From contig NZ_AAWS01000001.1 in assembly GCF_000169175.1 (NCBI RefSeq), forward strand, positions 248,001 to 312,000: a stretch of DNA of 64,000 nt, given 5' to 3'. This document shows, piece after piece, positions 8,841 to 18,100 of this stretch; the first letter of the stretch is position 1; every line of letters begins with the position of its first letter. This DNA is from Microscilla marina ATCC 23134 (GTDB lineage: Bacteria > Bacteroidota > Bacteroidia > Cytophagales > Microscillaceae). The position numbers and the translations under genes are program-made. A model generated the notes under the pieces. That model was not told the DNA's origin. It saw only the letters and a list, made by a program, of their open reading frames with translations, and did not search any database.

Positions 8841-10886
8841 TTAAGCCTGAGACATTTGCTTCCAGGCACTTTCTACTGAGTTTACAGGCAGTTGGCAGGT
8901 TTTGTTATAGCAAACGTACACAGTCGTTTGCCCATTTATAGTGCCTCGGTTTTGTAAAAGTCCGAGTGAGTCTTGAGGTTGCAGTGTGCCAGCCAGTATT
9001 TTGTTAGGATAATAATATTTGTCAAGAGACGCGCGATACTCTTGAGCTTGTTCGCCTACAATTGCGACTTCGGCTGTAGGTTGGGCAAAATAAGTATACA
9101 AGGTAGCCCAGTTCGCGGCACTTTCGGGGTTTTCTACTATTATTTTCTGCATTTGCCCCAACATTTGTGACGCCTTTTGTTGATAATCACTTTGCTCATA
9201 GTAAAGTCCCAGCCAATATAGATTTTTGGCCATCATAGAGTTAGATGCAGGAATCACATTATCAAATAGTTCTTTTTTGCGGGCAATGAGTTTTTCAGCG
9301 TTGACATCAGTAAAAAAGAACAACCCCTCTTCTTTATCATAAAAATTTGCCAGGGCATAATCAGTCAGAGATTTTGCCTTTGTAAGCCACTGTTCGTCAA
9401 ATGTTGCCTGGTAAAGGGCTATATAAGCATCTACTACAGCAGCGTAGTCTTCTAAATAAGCGTTAATAGAGGCTTTTCCATTTTTGTAACTATGGTAAAG
9501 CTGGTAGTTTTCTGTGGTTAGTTTTTCGGCAATAAACTGGGCGTTTGCCAATGCCAGATTCAATAGTTTAGGAGAGTCAAATACCCGGTAAGCATCTACC
9601 AATCCTTTGAGCATTAGTCCATTCCACGAGGTTAATATCTTGTCATCCAGCCCTGGGCGTATTCTTTTACTACGGGCTGTCAATAATCGCTCGTTCCACT
9701 GTGTTACTTTTTGTTTGAGGCTTTCTACGTCTATTTGGTGCTTTTCGGCAAAAGCCAGGTCTCCTATACTTCTATGCAGTATGTTGCCTTCTTCCCAATT
9801 AGCTTGACTAGTTACCTGATAATAGTCGGCTGCTATAGCAGCATCTTCAACCCCAATTACTTCATCAAATGCTGTTTTTTCCCATACATAAAATTTACCT
9901 TCTACTCCTTCACTGTCAGCATCAAGTGCTGAGAAAAAACCACCTTCTTCACTGGTGAGTTCCCTCGCCACAAAATCAACTGTTTGCATCACTACCTGTT
10001 GGTAAAGCGGGTTTTGAGTAACATTATAAGCATCAGCGTACAGGCTCAGTAACTGACCGTTATCGTAAAGCATTTTTTCAAAATGAGGAGCAAACCAGTC
10101 AGCGTCTACTGAGTAACGGGCAAACCCTCCGCCAATTTGATCATAAATGCCCCCTTTTGCCATCTCATTTAGCGTAACCTCAACTGTCCTTAAGGCCTCT
10201 TCTTTTTTGGTGATTTGATAATAGTGCAATAAAAACTGCCAAATAGAAGGCATAGGAAATTTAGGGGCACGGTTGGTGCCTCCACGGGTATGATCTACAT
10301 CATTATAAACACTTTGAAACATTTTATCGAGATCTTCGCGTGCATAACGAATATCGTTTGGCTTCAGGTCATATTTTTTTGCTTCGCTGGTTGCAATGGC
10401 TTCCCGGTAGGCTTCTGCCGATTGTTCTAGCTCATCACGTTTGGTTTGGTATACTTCTGCCACATTTTGCAGCAGTTGCACCCACGATTCTTTGGGTAGG
10501 TAGGTAAGGGCATAAAAAGGCTTAGCCTCAGGCGTGAGCAATGCATTGAGCGGCCATCCTCCTCGTTGCCCCATAGCCTGAACAGCATCCATGTAAATGG
10601 CATCTACATCAGGACGTTCTTCTCTATCTACTTTTATACAAATAAAATAACGGTTCATAATAGCCGCTACTTCGTCATCTTCAAACGACTCTCGCTCCAT
10701 TACATGGCACCAGTGACAAGCCGAGTAGCCAATACTTACAATGATGGGTTTGTCTTCGTCTTTGGCTTTCTGGAGCGCTTCCTCTCCCCAGGGGTACCAG
10801 TCTACAGGGTTGTAGGCGTGTTGTAATAAATAGGGGCTGGTAGCTTTTGCCAGTCGGTTGGGTGTTTGGGTATTTTGATGGCTCAT
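8841..10886 (-). CDS. Thioredoxin-domain DUF255 protein (YyaL/SSP411 family)
   Basis: A 681-aa product from the ATG at 10886 ([13 protein letters not shown]...); a longer frame to 10955 runs into a dispersed repeat and is not favoured. Residues 10-170 form the thioredoxin-like DUF255 domain with the family signature '[18 protein letters not shown]' and the redox-type pair C57HWC60, followed by '[10 protein letters not shown]'. The remainder is an (alpha/alpha)6 barrel like N-acylglucosamine 2-epimerases, with '[17 protein letters not shown]' and '[10 protein letters not shown]'. Family members are widespread (human SPATA20) with no settled function. The length is normal. The gene is transcribed alone and has a strong terminator. 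Confidence 0.9.
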   Translation of the reverse strand: MSHQNTQTPNRLAKATSPYLLQHAYNPVDWYPWGEEALQKAKDEDKPIIVSIGYSACHWCHVMERESFEDDEVAAIMNRYFICIKVDREERPDVDAIYMDAVQAMGQRGGWPLNALLTPEAKPFYALTYLPKESWVQLLQNVAEVYQTKRDELEQSAEAYREAIATSEAKKYDLKPNDIRYAREDLDKMFQSVYNDVDHTRGGTNRAPKFPMPSIWQFLLHYYQITKKEEALRTVEVTLNEMAKGGIYDQIGGGFARYSVDADWFAPHFEKMLYDNGQLLSLYADAYNVTQNPLYQQVVMQTVDFVARELTSEEGGFFSALDADSEGVEGKFYVWEKTAFDEVIGVEDAAIAADYYQVTSQANWEEGNILHRSIGDLAFAEKHQIDVESLKQKVTQWNERLLTARSKRIRPGLDDKILTSWNGLMLKGLVDAYRVFDSPKLLNLALANAQFIAEKLTTENYQLYHSYKNGKASINAYLEDYAAVVDAYIALYQATFDEQWLTKAKSLTDYALANFYDKEEGLFFFTDVNAEKLIARKKELFDNVIPASNSMMAKNLYWLGLYYEQSDYQQKASQMLGQMQKIIVENPESAANWATLYTYFAQPTAEVAIVGEQAQEYRASLDKYYYPNKILAGTLQPQDSLGLLQNRGTINGQTTVYVCYNKTCQLPVNSVESAWKQMSQA

Positions 10887-10941
10887 ATTTAGTCTTGTTA
10901 TTGTACTTTGATTAAGCGCAAATTTTAGTATAGTTTTAGAC

Positions 10942-11036
10942 TTAGTAAGTACCAAGGTAGAATTAAATATATCTAATGAGTAGGTGTAACTATTATACTA
11001 TGAGTGAGTTACCTTTACTTGTAGCTAATTACTTAT
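10942..11036 (+). repeat. Dispersed repeat, copy A
   Basis: Begins TTAGTAAGTACCAAGG and continues through TAATGAGTAG, TGTAACT, TATGAG, AGTTACC and TTACTT-TAGCT blocks in the same order as the copy at 44664-44777. Substitutions are scattered and the blocks are near-identical. The core holds GTAACT-N15-AGTTAC, a conserved hairpin. This copy lies just upstream of the DUF255 gene, so it probably carries or displaces that gene's promoter. Confidence 0.75.
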
Positions 11037-11045
11037 GGCTATTTC

Positions 11046-11504
11046 TTACTTTAAAGTGAAAGAACATGTCAAACCTACACAAAAGTTTCGGGGAAGTCGC
11101 TCTACTCCAAAAATAGCCCGTGAATGTAGCCCTTTTTTACCTAAAACAGCCAAAAATAGTTTTGAGGCACCATCAACTATTTTTGGCGAATCATCCCATT
11201 CAGGTGCAGCTTGAAAGTAAGCATCTATATGGTTGAGCCCCTCTATATTATCCAATCCAACTTTAGCATTTATTTGTGCCAACACATTGAGTGTGCAAAG
11301 CTCCATAGCCCTAAGCCCTTCTTCGGTAGATATTTCTGCCCCTAGCCGTCCTTGAAACTTAAATGCTTCATTTTCAATTGGAAACTGAATAGCGAGGTAG
11401 GCTATTTTGCCACGAATATTTACTGATTGGTAAGCTCCCCCCGGAGTAGATGGTTTGGGTAAACTTAAATTCAATTTTTTTAGATTCTCTAATAGGTTCG
11501 ACAT
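11046..11504 (-). CDS. RidA/YjgF family protein
   Basis: A 152-aa single-domain protein of the RidA (YjgF/YER057c/UK114) fold in its longer variant: 'KPSTPGGAYQSVNIRGKIAYLAIQ' leads into the barrel and 'LDNIEGLNHIDAYFQAAPEW' follows. Canonical RidA deaminates reactive enamine/imine intermediates of amino-acid metabolism. The canonical catalytic Arg context ('C-R-A-E') is replaced here by 'HSRAIFGVERLPRNFCVGL', which keeps an Arg before the last strand as in many non-RidA Rid subgroups. A generic imine-deaminase or binding role is inferred. It is upstream of and in the same orientation as the DUF255 gene, but dispersed repeat A lies between them. Confidence 0.8.
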   Translation of the reverse strand: MSNLLENLKKLNLSLPKPSTPGGAYQSVNIRGKIAYLAIQFPIENEAFKFQGRLGAEISTEEGLRAMELCTLNVLAQINAKVGLDNIEGLNHIDAYFQAAPEWDDSPKIVDGASKLFLAVLGKKGLHSRAIFGVERLPRNFCVGLTCSFTLK

Positions 11505-11521
11505 GTTTATTTGATTTACAC

Positions 11522-12109
11522 TTATGTAGAAATACTATTTCTCCAGTCCTTCTTTTCTATCATCTGCACATTTTCTACGTGATGCAAGGTATATAAATAT
11601 TTTTTCAAAAGCATCAATTCAACGTCGTTTACATCGCCTTGAAAGTCATTGATATAAATGGCATTGGCGCTATTAAAAAATACTTTTTCGGGAGAGTTAT
11701 CTACGATCAATATTTTGCGTAGCGAGTACCCTCGCTTTCGTACTTTTTCTAGTTTTTTAAACCAGCAGCTAGGTTTTTGGCTGCTACCCAATGCCTGATG
11801 ATTGTCCAGTGAATAATGCAAAGGCAAGTTGCCAAAAGTGCATCTTTTTCTACTCCATACAAAACTTAAAGGGATGCTTTGAGGGAAAACTCTCTTGACC
11901 ACCGGGTTGACGTAGTTGCGTTGGGCAGACGACCACACTGCCAGCTCAAAATATTGCTGACAAGCATAAAGAAACTCTTCCAGATAAGGACGCTTGTATA
12001 CATAATGGTATGCCGACAGCGTAAATGCTGGCTCAATGTTGATGAGGGGTGTCTTGGAAGTGTAGATAAGTGTTTCATCAAGATCAAGGATTAACAGTGT
12101 TTTTGACAT
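11522..12109 (-). CDS. NIF/FCP-type HAD phosphatase
   Basis: A 195-aa protein with the HAD motif I at residues 7-13, 'ILDLDET' (D9 nucleophile, D11 acid, T13), and 'YKRPYLEEFLYACQQYFELAVWSSA' (motif II Ser/Thr), which define the NLI-interacting-factor/FCP1-like phosphatases; 'ILIVDNSPEKVFFN' supplies the acidic motif IV. Eukaryotic relatives dephosphorylate proteins; bacterial substrates are unknown. The gene ends 17 bp upstream of the RidA gene start and probably shares its transcript. Confidence 0.85.
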   Translation of the reverse strand: MSKTLLILDLDETLIYTSKTPLINIEPAFTLSAYHYVYKRPYLEEFLYACQQYFELAVWSSAQRNYVNPVVKRVFPQSIPLSFVWSRKRCTFGNLPLHYSLDNHQALGSSQKPSCWFKKLEKVRKRGYSLRKILIVDNSPEKVFFNSANAIYINDFQGDVNDVELMLLKKYLYTLHHVENVQMIEKKDWRNSIST

Positions 12110-12140
12110 ACGGATTTGTTTGAGTAGGGGCTAAAGCATA

Positions 12141-12173
12141 AAAACTACCCAACAAAGAATGTCAGGTAGTTTT
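12141..12173 (-). terminator. Terminator of the giant T9SS gene
   Basis: AAAACTACC (12141-12149) pairs with GGTAGTTTT (12165-12173) over 15 nt, 27 bp past the stop codon at 12200, with T-rich ends on both strands. Confidence 0.7.
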
Positions 12174-12199
12174 ACTAAGCAAAAATACAGTGAGTAGTA

Positions 12200-15100
12200 T
12201 TATTTGCTAATGATCAGTTTTAAACGGGTAGATAAACTTGTGCTACTTAGATTGATAAAATGTAAACCACTGCTCAGGTTTAGTGAGTTTAGCTCAATTG
12301 TATTTGCATTACTTCTTGAGCCTGTACCAATGGTTTGAGTATATACTGTTTTACCCGAAATATCAGTAATTGTCAGTTGAATTTCCTCGTCTGGCAGACT
12401 TACCTCTGAACTTATTTTTACATAATCTCCGTTGTTAGGGTTCGGAAATATGGTGAATCCCGCAGTAAATGAAACCTCAGCACTTACCATTTTTGAGTGT
12501 TGAAATTTACCATCTTTATCGTATACCTTGATACGGTAATAGTTAAAGCCATTGACTGGTTGGGTATCTATTGCATTATAGCTTTGTGTCAAGCCTTGCT
12601 TACCCAATGCTACTTGGTCACCTATTTTTACAAATGACTGTCCATCCACACTTTTTTCAATTTCATAATGACTTAGATCAGCCTCACTAAAGCTTGTCCA
12701 TTTCAACAATACCTTTTTACCTTGTGGGGTGGCTTTTAGGGTAATATAATCAACTGGTAAAGCCGAGTATTTGATACCCATAGCAAATGTACCGCTACCC
12801 AGTTGAGAAAAACTGGTTACATTATTAATAATGGTTGTTTCTCCAATATCGGCGTTGACTGTGTTTTCACCACCCAGGTTTACCCAGGCAGGAGCTGATG
12901 GAGTTGTAGTGTGATAAGGCATCTCTGAATCTAAACCTTTTTTGGTGCTCTCTAGAGGCGATGTAGCGTCTCCTGGATCTTGTAATATACGGTAGTTGTC
13001 AAGGTTGACAGTGGCTATAGTACCTAAGCCTATCGTGGTTCCTGTTAATGCTTGGGTAGTAATACTTTCCACATCCAAGGTCAATGGTAACCCGATTTTT
13101 CCAGCAGCAAAGTTCAAGTCGTTATTGTCTTTATCTTTAGCGTACGAAGAATTGATAAAAGGATAAGGTGCCTGGTATACCCTGTAGTGGGCATCAAGCA
13201 ATACGTTTACATCTGCCGACGCTGGAATGATTCTACCATCCACTGGAAGTGCGTTAAACCTCTCTATAATATATAGGGCTTTACCTGCATCATTGCTTGA
13301 TGCGATACCATCTAAGGTAAGGTCAAGTCTAACTGGACCTGGGTAACTTGTTTCTTTTCCTATATAGTAATCGTAATAGTTGTTAGTGTTATAAAGACGA
13401 CCCATTGGTCCATCTACGTACCCATTCCCTGTCAACAAAGCCTGAGTAGTAACATTTCCTGCCACGATACATTCTCTAAGGGTATCAGAGACAATATTGT
13501 TGGCTTTAAAATCGAGGCTGTTAGTAATCTCAGTTCTTGTCAATAAAGTTACGTGATTGGCAGATTTGTATACGTCTACGTTGTAGAAGCTTTCTTTATC
13601 AATGGGAACGAATACTACAGTGGGTGCCGAGGCATAGTTGTTACCTTGGTCAGTTACTGTTAATCCGTTTATTTTACCATCTGTATCAATGCTTGCAGTA
13701 GCTTTGGCTCCATATCCGCCACCGCCTTCTAAAATGACTTGGGGTGCTATGGCGTATTTTTCACCGTCGTCTACTCTTGTTATACTTGTCACTTTATCAC
13801 CAGTAATGACAGTAGTAGCAGTGGCTATAGTTCTAAAGCCTTTAGACACTGTTTGCTCAAGGTTACTGGCAAATATTACCTTACCCGTTTTAGGCTCAAA
13901 AGTCCCTTCATTTTGCCACTTGCCCCATAGCTCTATAGTGTTGTTATCGTTAGAAGGGTTGAGCCTGGTGGCAGCATTTTTAATTGTTAAGTCGTTCTCA
14001 ACCCTTATGTAAGAGTTGAGTTCGGTAGTACCATCTGAAATTACCAAATTGTAAAATGCGTTGGCATCTTCATCTGCTTCTCCTACTGTAGCAGTAGTAC
14101 TATGAGTTGATGGTTCAGAGTAAGTCTCTGTAATACCAGAAGTAGCGTTGATCGTACGGGTAAGTGGTTGATTAAACTCAACAGTACCTCCTCCATGAAT
14201 AAATTTACCTTCATTACTCCAACTGCCCCCAATAGACATCGTAGCGTTTGGGTTTTTTACTGCAATGGTAGTTTTAGCGCTTGCTGAAAAACTCTCAAGT
14301 ATGGTCATTGGTCGTGCAAGTTCCAATAAAATGGGAGCACGAGAACTAGCCGGATTAAGCCCCGGGATTAAAGTTTCAATGGTCAAGCTTCTACAGGTGA
14401 TAGGGTGAGCCACAGGATCAAGGTTCATTTCTACCAAATAGTTGGTAGGGGCAATCACTGCTCCTGGTCCTGCTGGATTGCTGTATTGCAATGCCATCAA
14501 TTGGTAATCAATAATTACGTGTTTATCTGGAGTTGGTACTCCGTTGGGTCGCCAGTTGTTAGGGTTTTTCCAGGAGGTTCCAGAGCTTGAAGGTCCTCCA
14601 TCCCAACGAACAATGTTTGGCTCTACCCAAATTACCAAACCATCTCCTGTATTATTAGGACTTTCTTCAGCGTCATAATCTTCCCCTGAGAATGTACCCA
14701 AGGCATCTTTAAACACGATGTGGTTCTCAATATTTGAACTGGTTCCTGTTCTTCTAATATTATTAGAGTTAAATGGGTTTGTGATGCGTGTAGGATTTTG
14801 TGGGAAAATCACATTGTAAATAGTGTCTACTACCGGGTTTGCCTGGTAATCGTGGGTTACACTTGCAGGCAAAGACTCTTCTGTACTATAAGCATTTACG
14901 TTATTACGGTGCACACTGTAGTTTTCTGGAAAAGTAATAAAGACCCCATTTACTGAGCCACCTGCATTGTCTCTGTTGTACCCATTGGTAAATATACCAT
15001 CGCTAAAAGTAGCCGCAGGGTATACGTTTTTGGGCGTCAATACAATGGAGCTAATTTGAGCGCCAGTGAGGTAAGCAATGGCTGCACCATCTCCCTGGTT

Positions 15101-18100
15101 AGGGTTTCCACCCGTAGGAGTAATAGTAACTGTTGGAGTACCAGTATATAAACTCCCAGGAGTTACTACATTAATTTGACCAATCCGTGAGCCTTTTAGT
15201 GCCGTTACACTTGCTCCACTACAGTTACAGGGCGCAGCGTTTACTAAGCTACTAATGTCTACATCTCCACTATAGCCAGTACCAAATGCTTTGATGTTTA
15301 CCCCTGCAACTACCCCGCCTACCACTGTTACCAAAACCTTGGCAGTAGTAGTACCACCAGGCACATCTATTTCGTGTGTACCATCACTACATGTACTACC
15401 TTTGGCATTAATACTTGCTTTGGCTATTTCATCAAAAGTTGGTCTAACCATTACTGCCGTGGCAGTGGCGTTTGTACCACCTCCGTCAATCCCACCATTA
15501 ATTGTTACTGTAGGTACAGAGGTGTAGTACCCACCATCTATCACTGGAATGTTGGATACCGTAGTATGGGCTAAGATTGGAGTAGCCGCAGCACCTCGTC
15601 CAGTACCAGTTGTATCAGTAATAATTATATAAGGAGTACTTGTATAATCAGCTCCATTGGTTATAACATTGATGGCTGTAATTTCACCTACTGTTTCAGC
15701 CGTAGCTTTGGCTGCTATGGCACCATTGGCCACCCCAATGCCTATGCCAGGCTCAGGTGTCTGAATAGTGATGTTTGGTAAGCTGGTATTGGTATAGCCA
15801 GAACCTGGGTTGGTAATAGAAATACTTTGTACACTCATCGTAGCTTCTAAACTGGCATTATCTCCACCAACTGCCGTACCCCCCGAAAGGGCCACGGTGG
15901 GAGGGGTATCATAGTTTAATCCGCCAGAGTTTAGTACAACTTCATTAATAGCCATTGTAAGCGATGCTGTTGCCTGAACTGCCCCGGTTGGCAAGCTTAA
16001 AGTCACCTTGGGTGGAATGGCATAGCCAGTTCCGCCATTGGTTACCACTATTTGGGTAACTACTCCATTTTCAACTACAGCATAAGCGCTTGCAGTACCT
16101 GAATCGAAGGTTACTGTAGGAGCACTGGTATAATAGGCACCCCCTTGATTTACATTTACCGAGGTTACTTGTCCTGAAGATACATTAGCCGAGGCAGTAG
16201 CTCCGGGAGACTGAATGCTGATGTTAGGGGTAGAAGTATACCCTTGCCCAGGGTTGTCTACTGTAATTACTTTGATAGCACCAGAGAGGTTGGCAACCGC
16301 ATTGGCAACGCTGGTAGGGGCATCTGTTGCTGTTGGAGGGGCCGGAAAGTTAATGGCTGGGGCTGTTTCATACCCTGCACCTCCTGCACCTAAGGTGAGT
16401 GATTCAATACTAAGGGTTGGGGTACAGCTGGCACCAGTACCTGGTCCACTGATAGTAATACCGGTTGGGGCAGAAGTGTACCCAGAACCTGGGTTGGTAA
16501 TAGAAATACCTACCAACTGCCCACCTGAAATAACTGGGACAGCAGTAGCCTGAACAGTGAATATACCACCTACTATGGTTACGGTGGTGGTGTTATCATA
16601 ACCACTACCTCCTACAAAATCTTTGGCTCCTGTAACTGTGCAACTTACCCCGGTAATGGTAGCGTTTGCACTATTGTTGGTGGCAGAATGGTCAATGTCA
16701 ATGCTTGCAATAGAGGGCACCGTTACATAACCGCTTCCACCGTCAGTAACAGCATAGCCTACTACTTCAGCATCCAGTTTGGTAGAGGCAATGGCACCAC
16801 TTCCTCCTCCGCCAGTAATGGCAATTGTAGGTGCAGAAGAGTATTTGGCTCCGGCATTAGTGAGGTTAATATTTTTAATACCAGCTTTTATTATCCCTGA
16901 AGCTCCGCTTCCGCCACCACCAGTAAAGTTTATCAGGTTGGGCAGTATACTATACTCCCCACCGTTGTTCATATACATACCTGTTACTGGCCCTTTGATG
17001 ATAGCTGTAGCAGTAGCCTGGGTTCCACTACCTGGAGGGGCAATGGTTACATTTGGGGCTGCTGTATAGCCTCCCCCTTGATTACTCACATTTACTTTGG
17101 TAATACTTGCGGTTACTTCGGCTTTAGCTGTGGCACCAATTCCACCACCACCTACTACGCTCACCCCAGTTTTGGCGCTGTAGTTTTCACCACCACCACC
17201 TATAATAATAACCCCAGGGCTGAGTGTTTTTGCTGTAGAGCTTAAGTTTACTCCGTCTGCGTCAGTAAATTCGATCAGGTAATAACGTGCTTTGAGGGTT
17301 CCATTTACTTTGAAACTATAAGCATCATTCCCTGTTCCTTTTCTACTTACCTTGGCGTACTTTGATACCGAACCTATTACATTCAAGGTGCCCCCATCTT
17401 CTACCAGTAGAGTCTGAGCATTTCTAATTTGGAGCTGTGTACCCGCAGAAGTGCTTAACTCTCCCTTGTCTTTGATAGTAATATTTCCGGTAGTAGTTTT
17501 CAAATCTTCATCAAGCGTGATATGACGATTGTTTTCAATGATGACATCATTTAACACCTCAAAATTAGCTGGATCGGTAGTGATAGCACTTACTATGGAA
17601 TACCTTACAATGCCTGGAGTAACGGTAGTCACTGGGCTTGAAGGTTGGGAAGTTTGGGAGGTAGTAAAGTTATTGGAGTTGTTATGCCCTGCGGTAGGCA
17701 GGTAAGCATTTCTGGTAAACACTACTTTGTTAAACTTGATATTGGTGGCATCGAGTTGGATAACCCGCTCTGCTGTAGTATTAGGTATAAAATAAGTGGT
17801 ACTCGAAGTAGGTATCAAGCTACCACCAGTTACTTTAAAATTTCCTTGTACAGTGATAGGGCTTAAGTCAAAGTCTACCGACCCACCTTGCTGCTCATAG
17901 TCTCCTTGAATAACTAAAGGACAGGTAGAGCGAATCACAAAGCCACCGTTCAACATCAAAAACTTATTTTGAACGATTTGACTATAATAGGTAGCACCAG
18001 AAAGCCCTTGGGTAACCACTGTACCACTTGCTTTGTCAATAGTAAGGTTATACAAAGCGTTGGTTCTTAAACGAAGTTCTTGGTTTTCAGTACCATTTAA

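Noticed and set aside
15291-17069. Several plus-strand proteins opposite the giant T9SS gene
   Set aside because: They are low-complexity shadows of the repeat array read in antisense.
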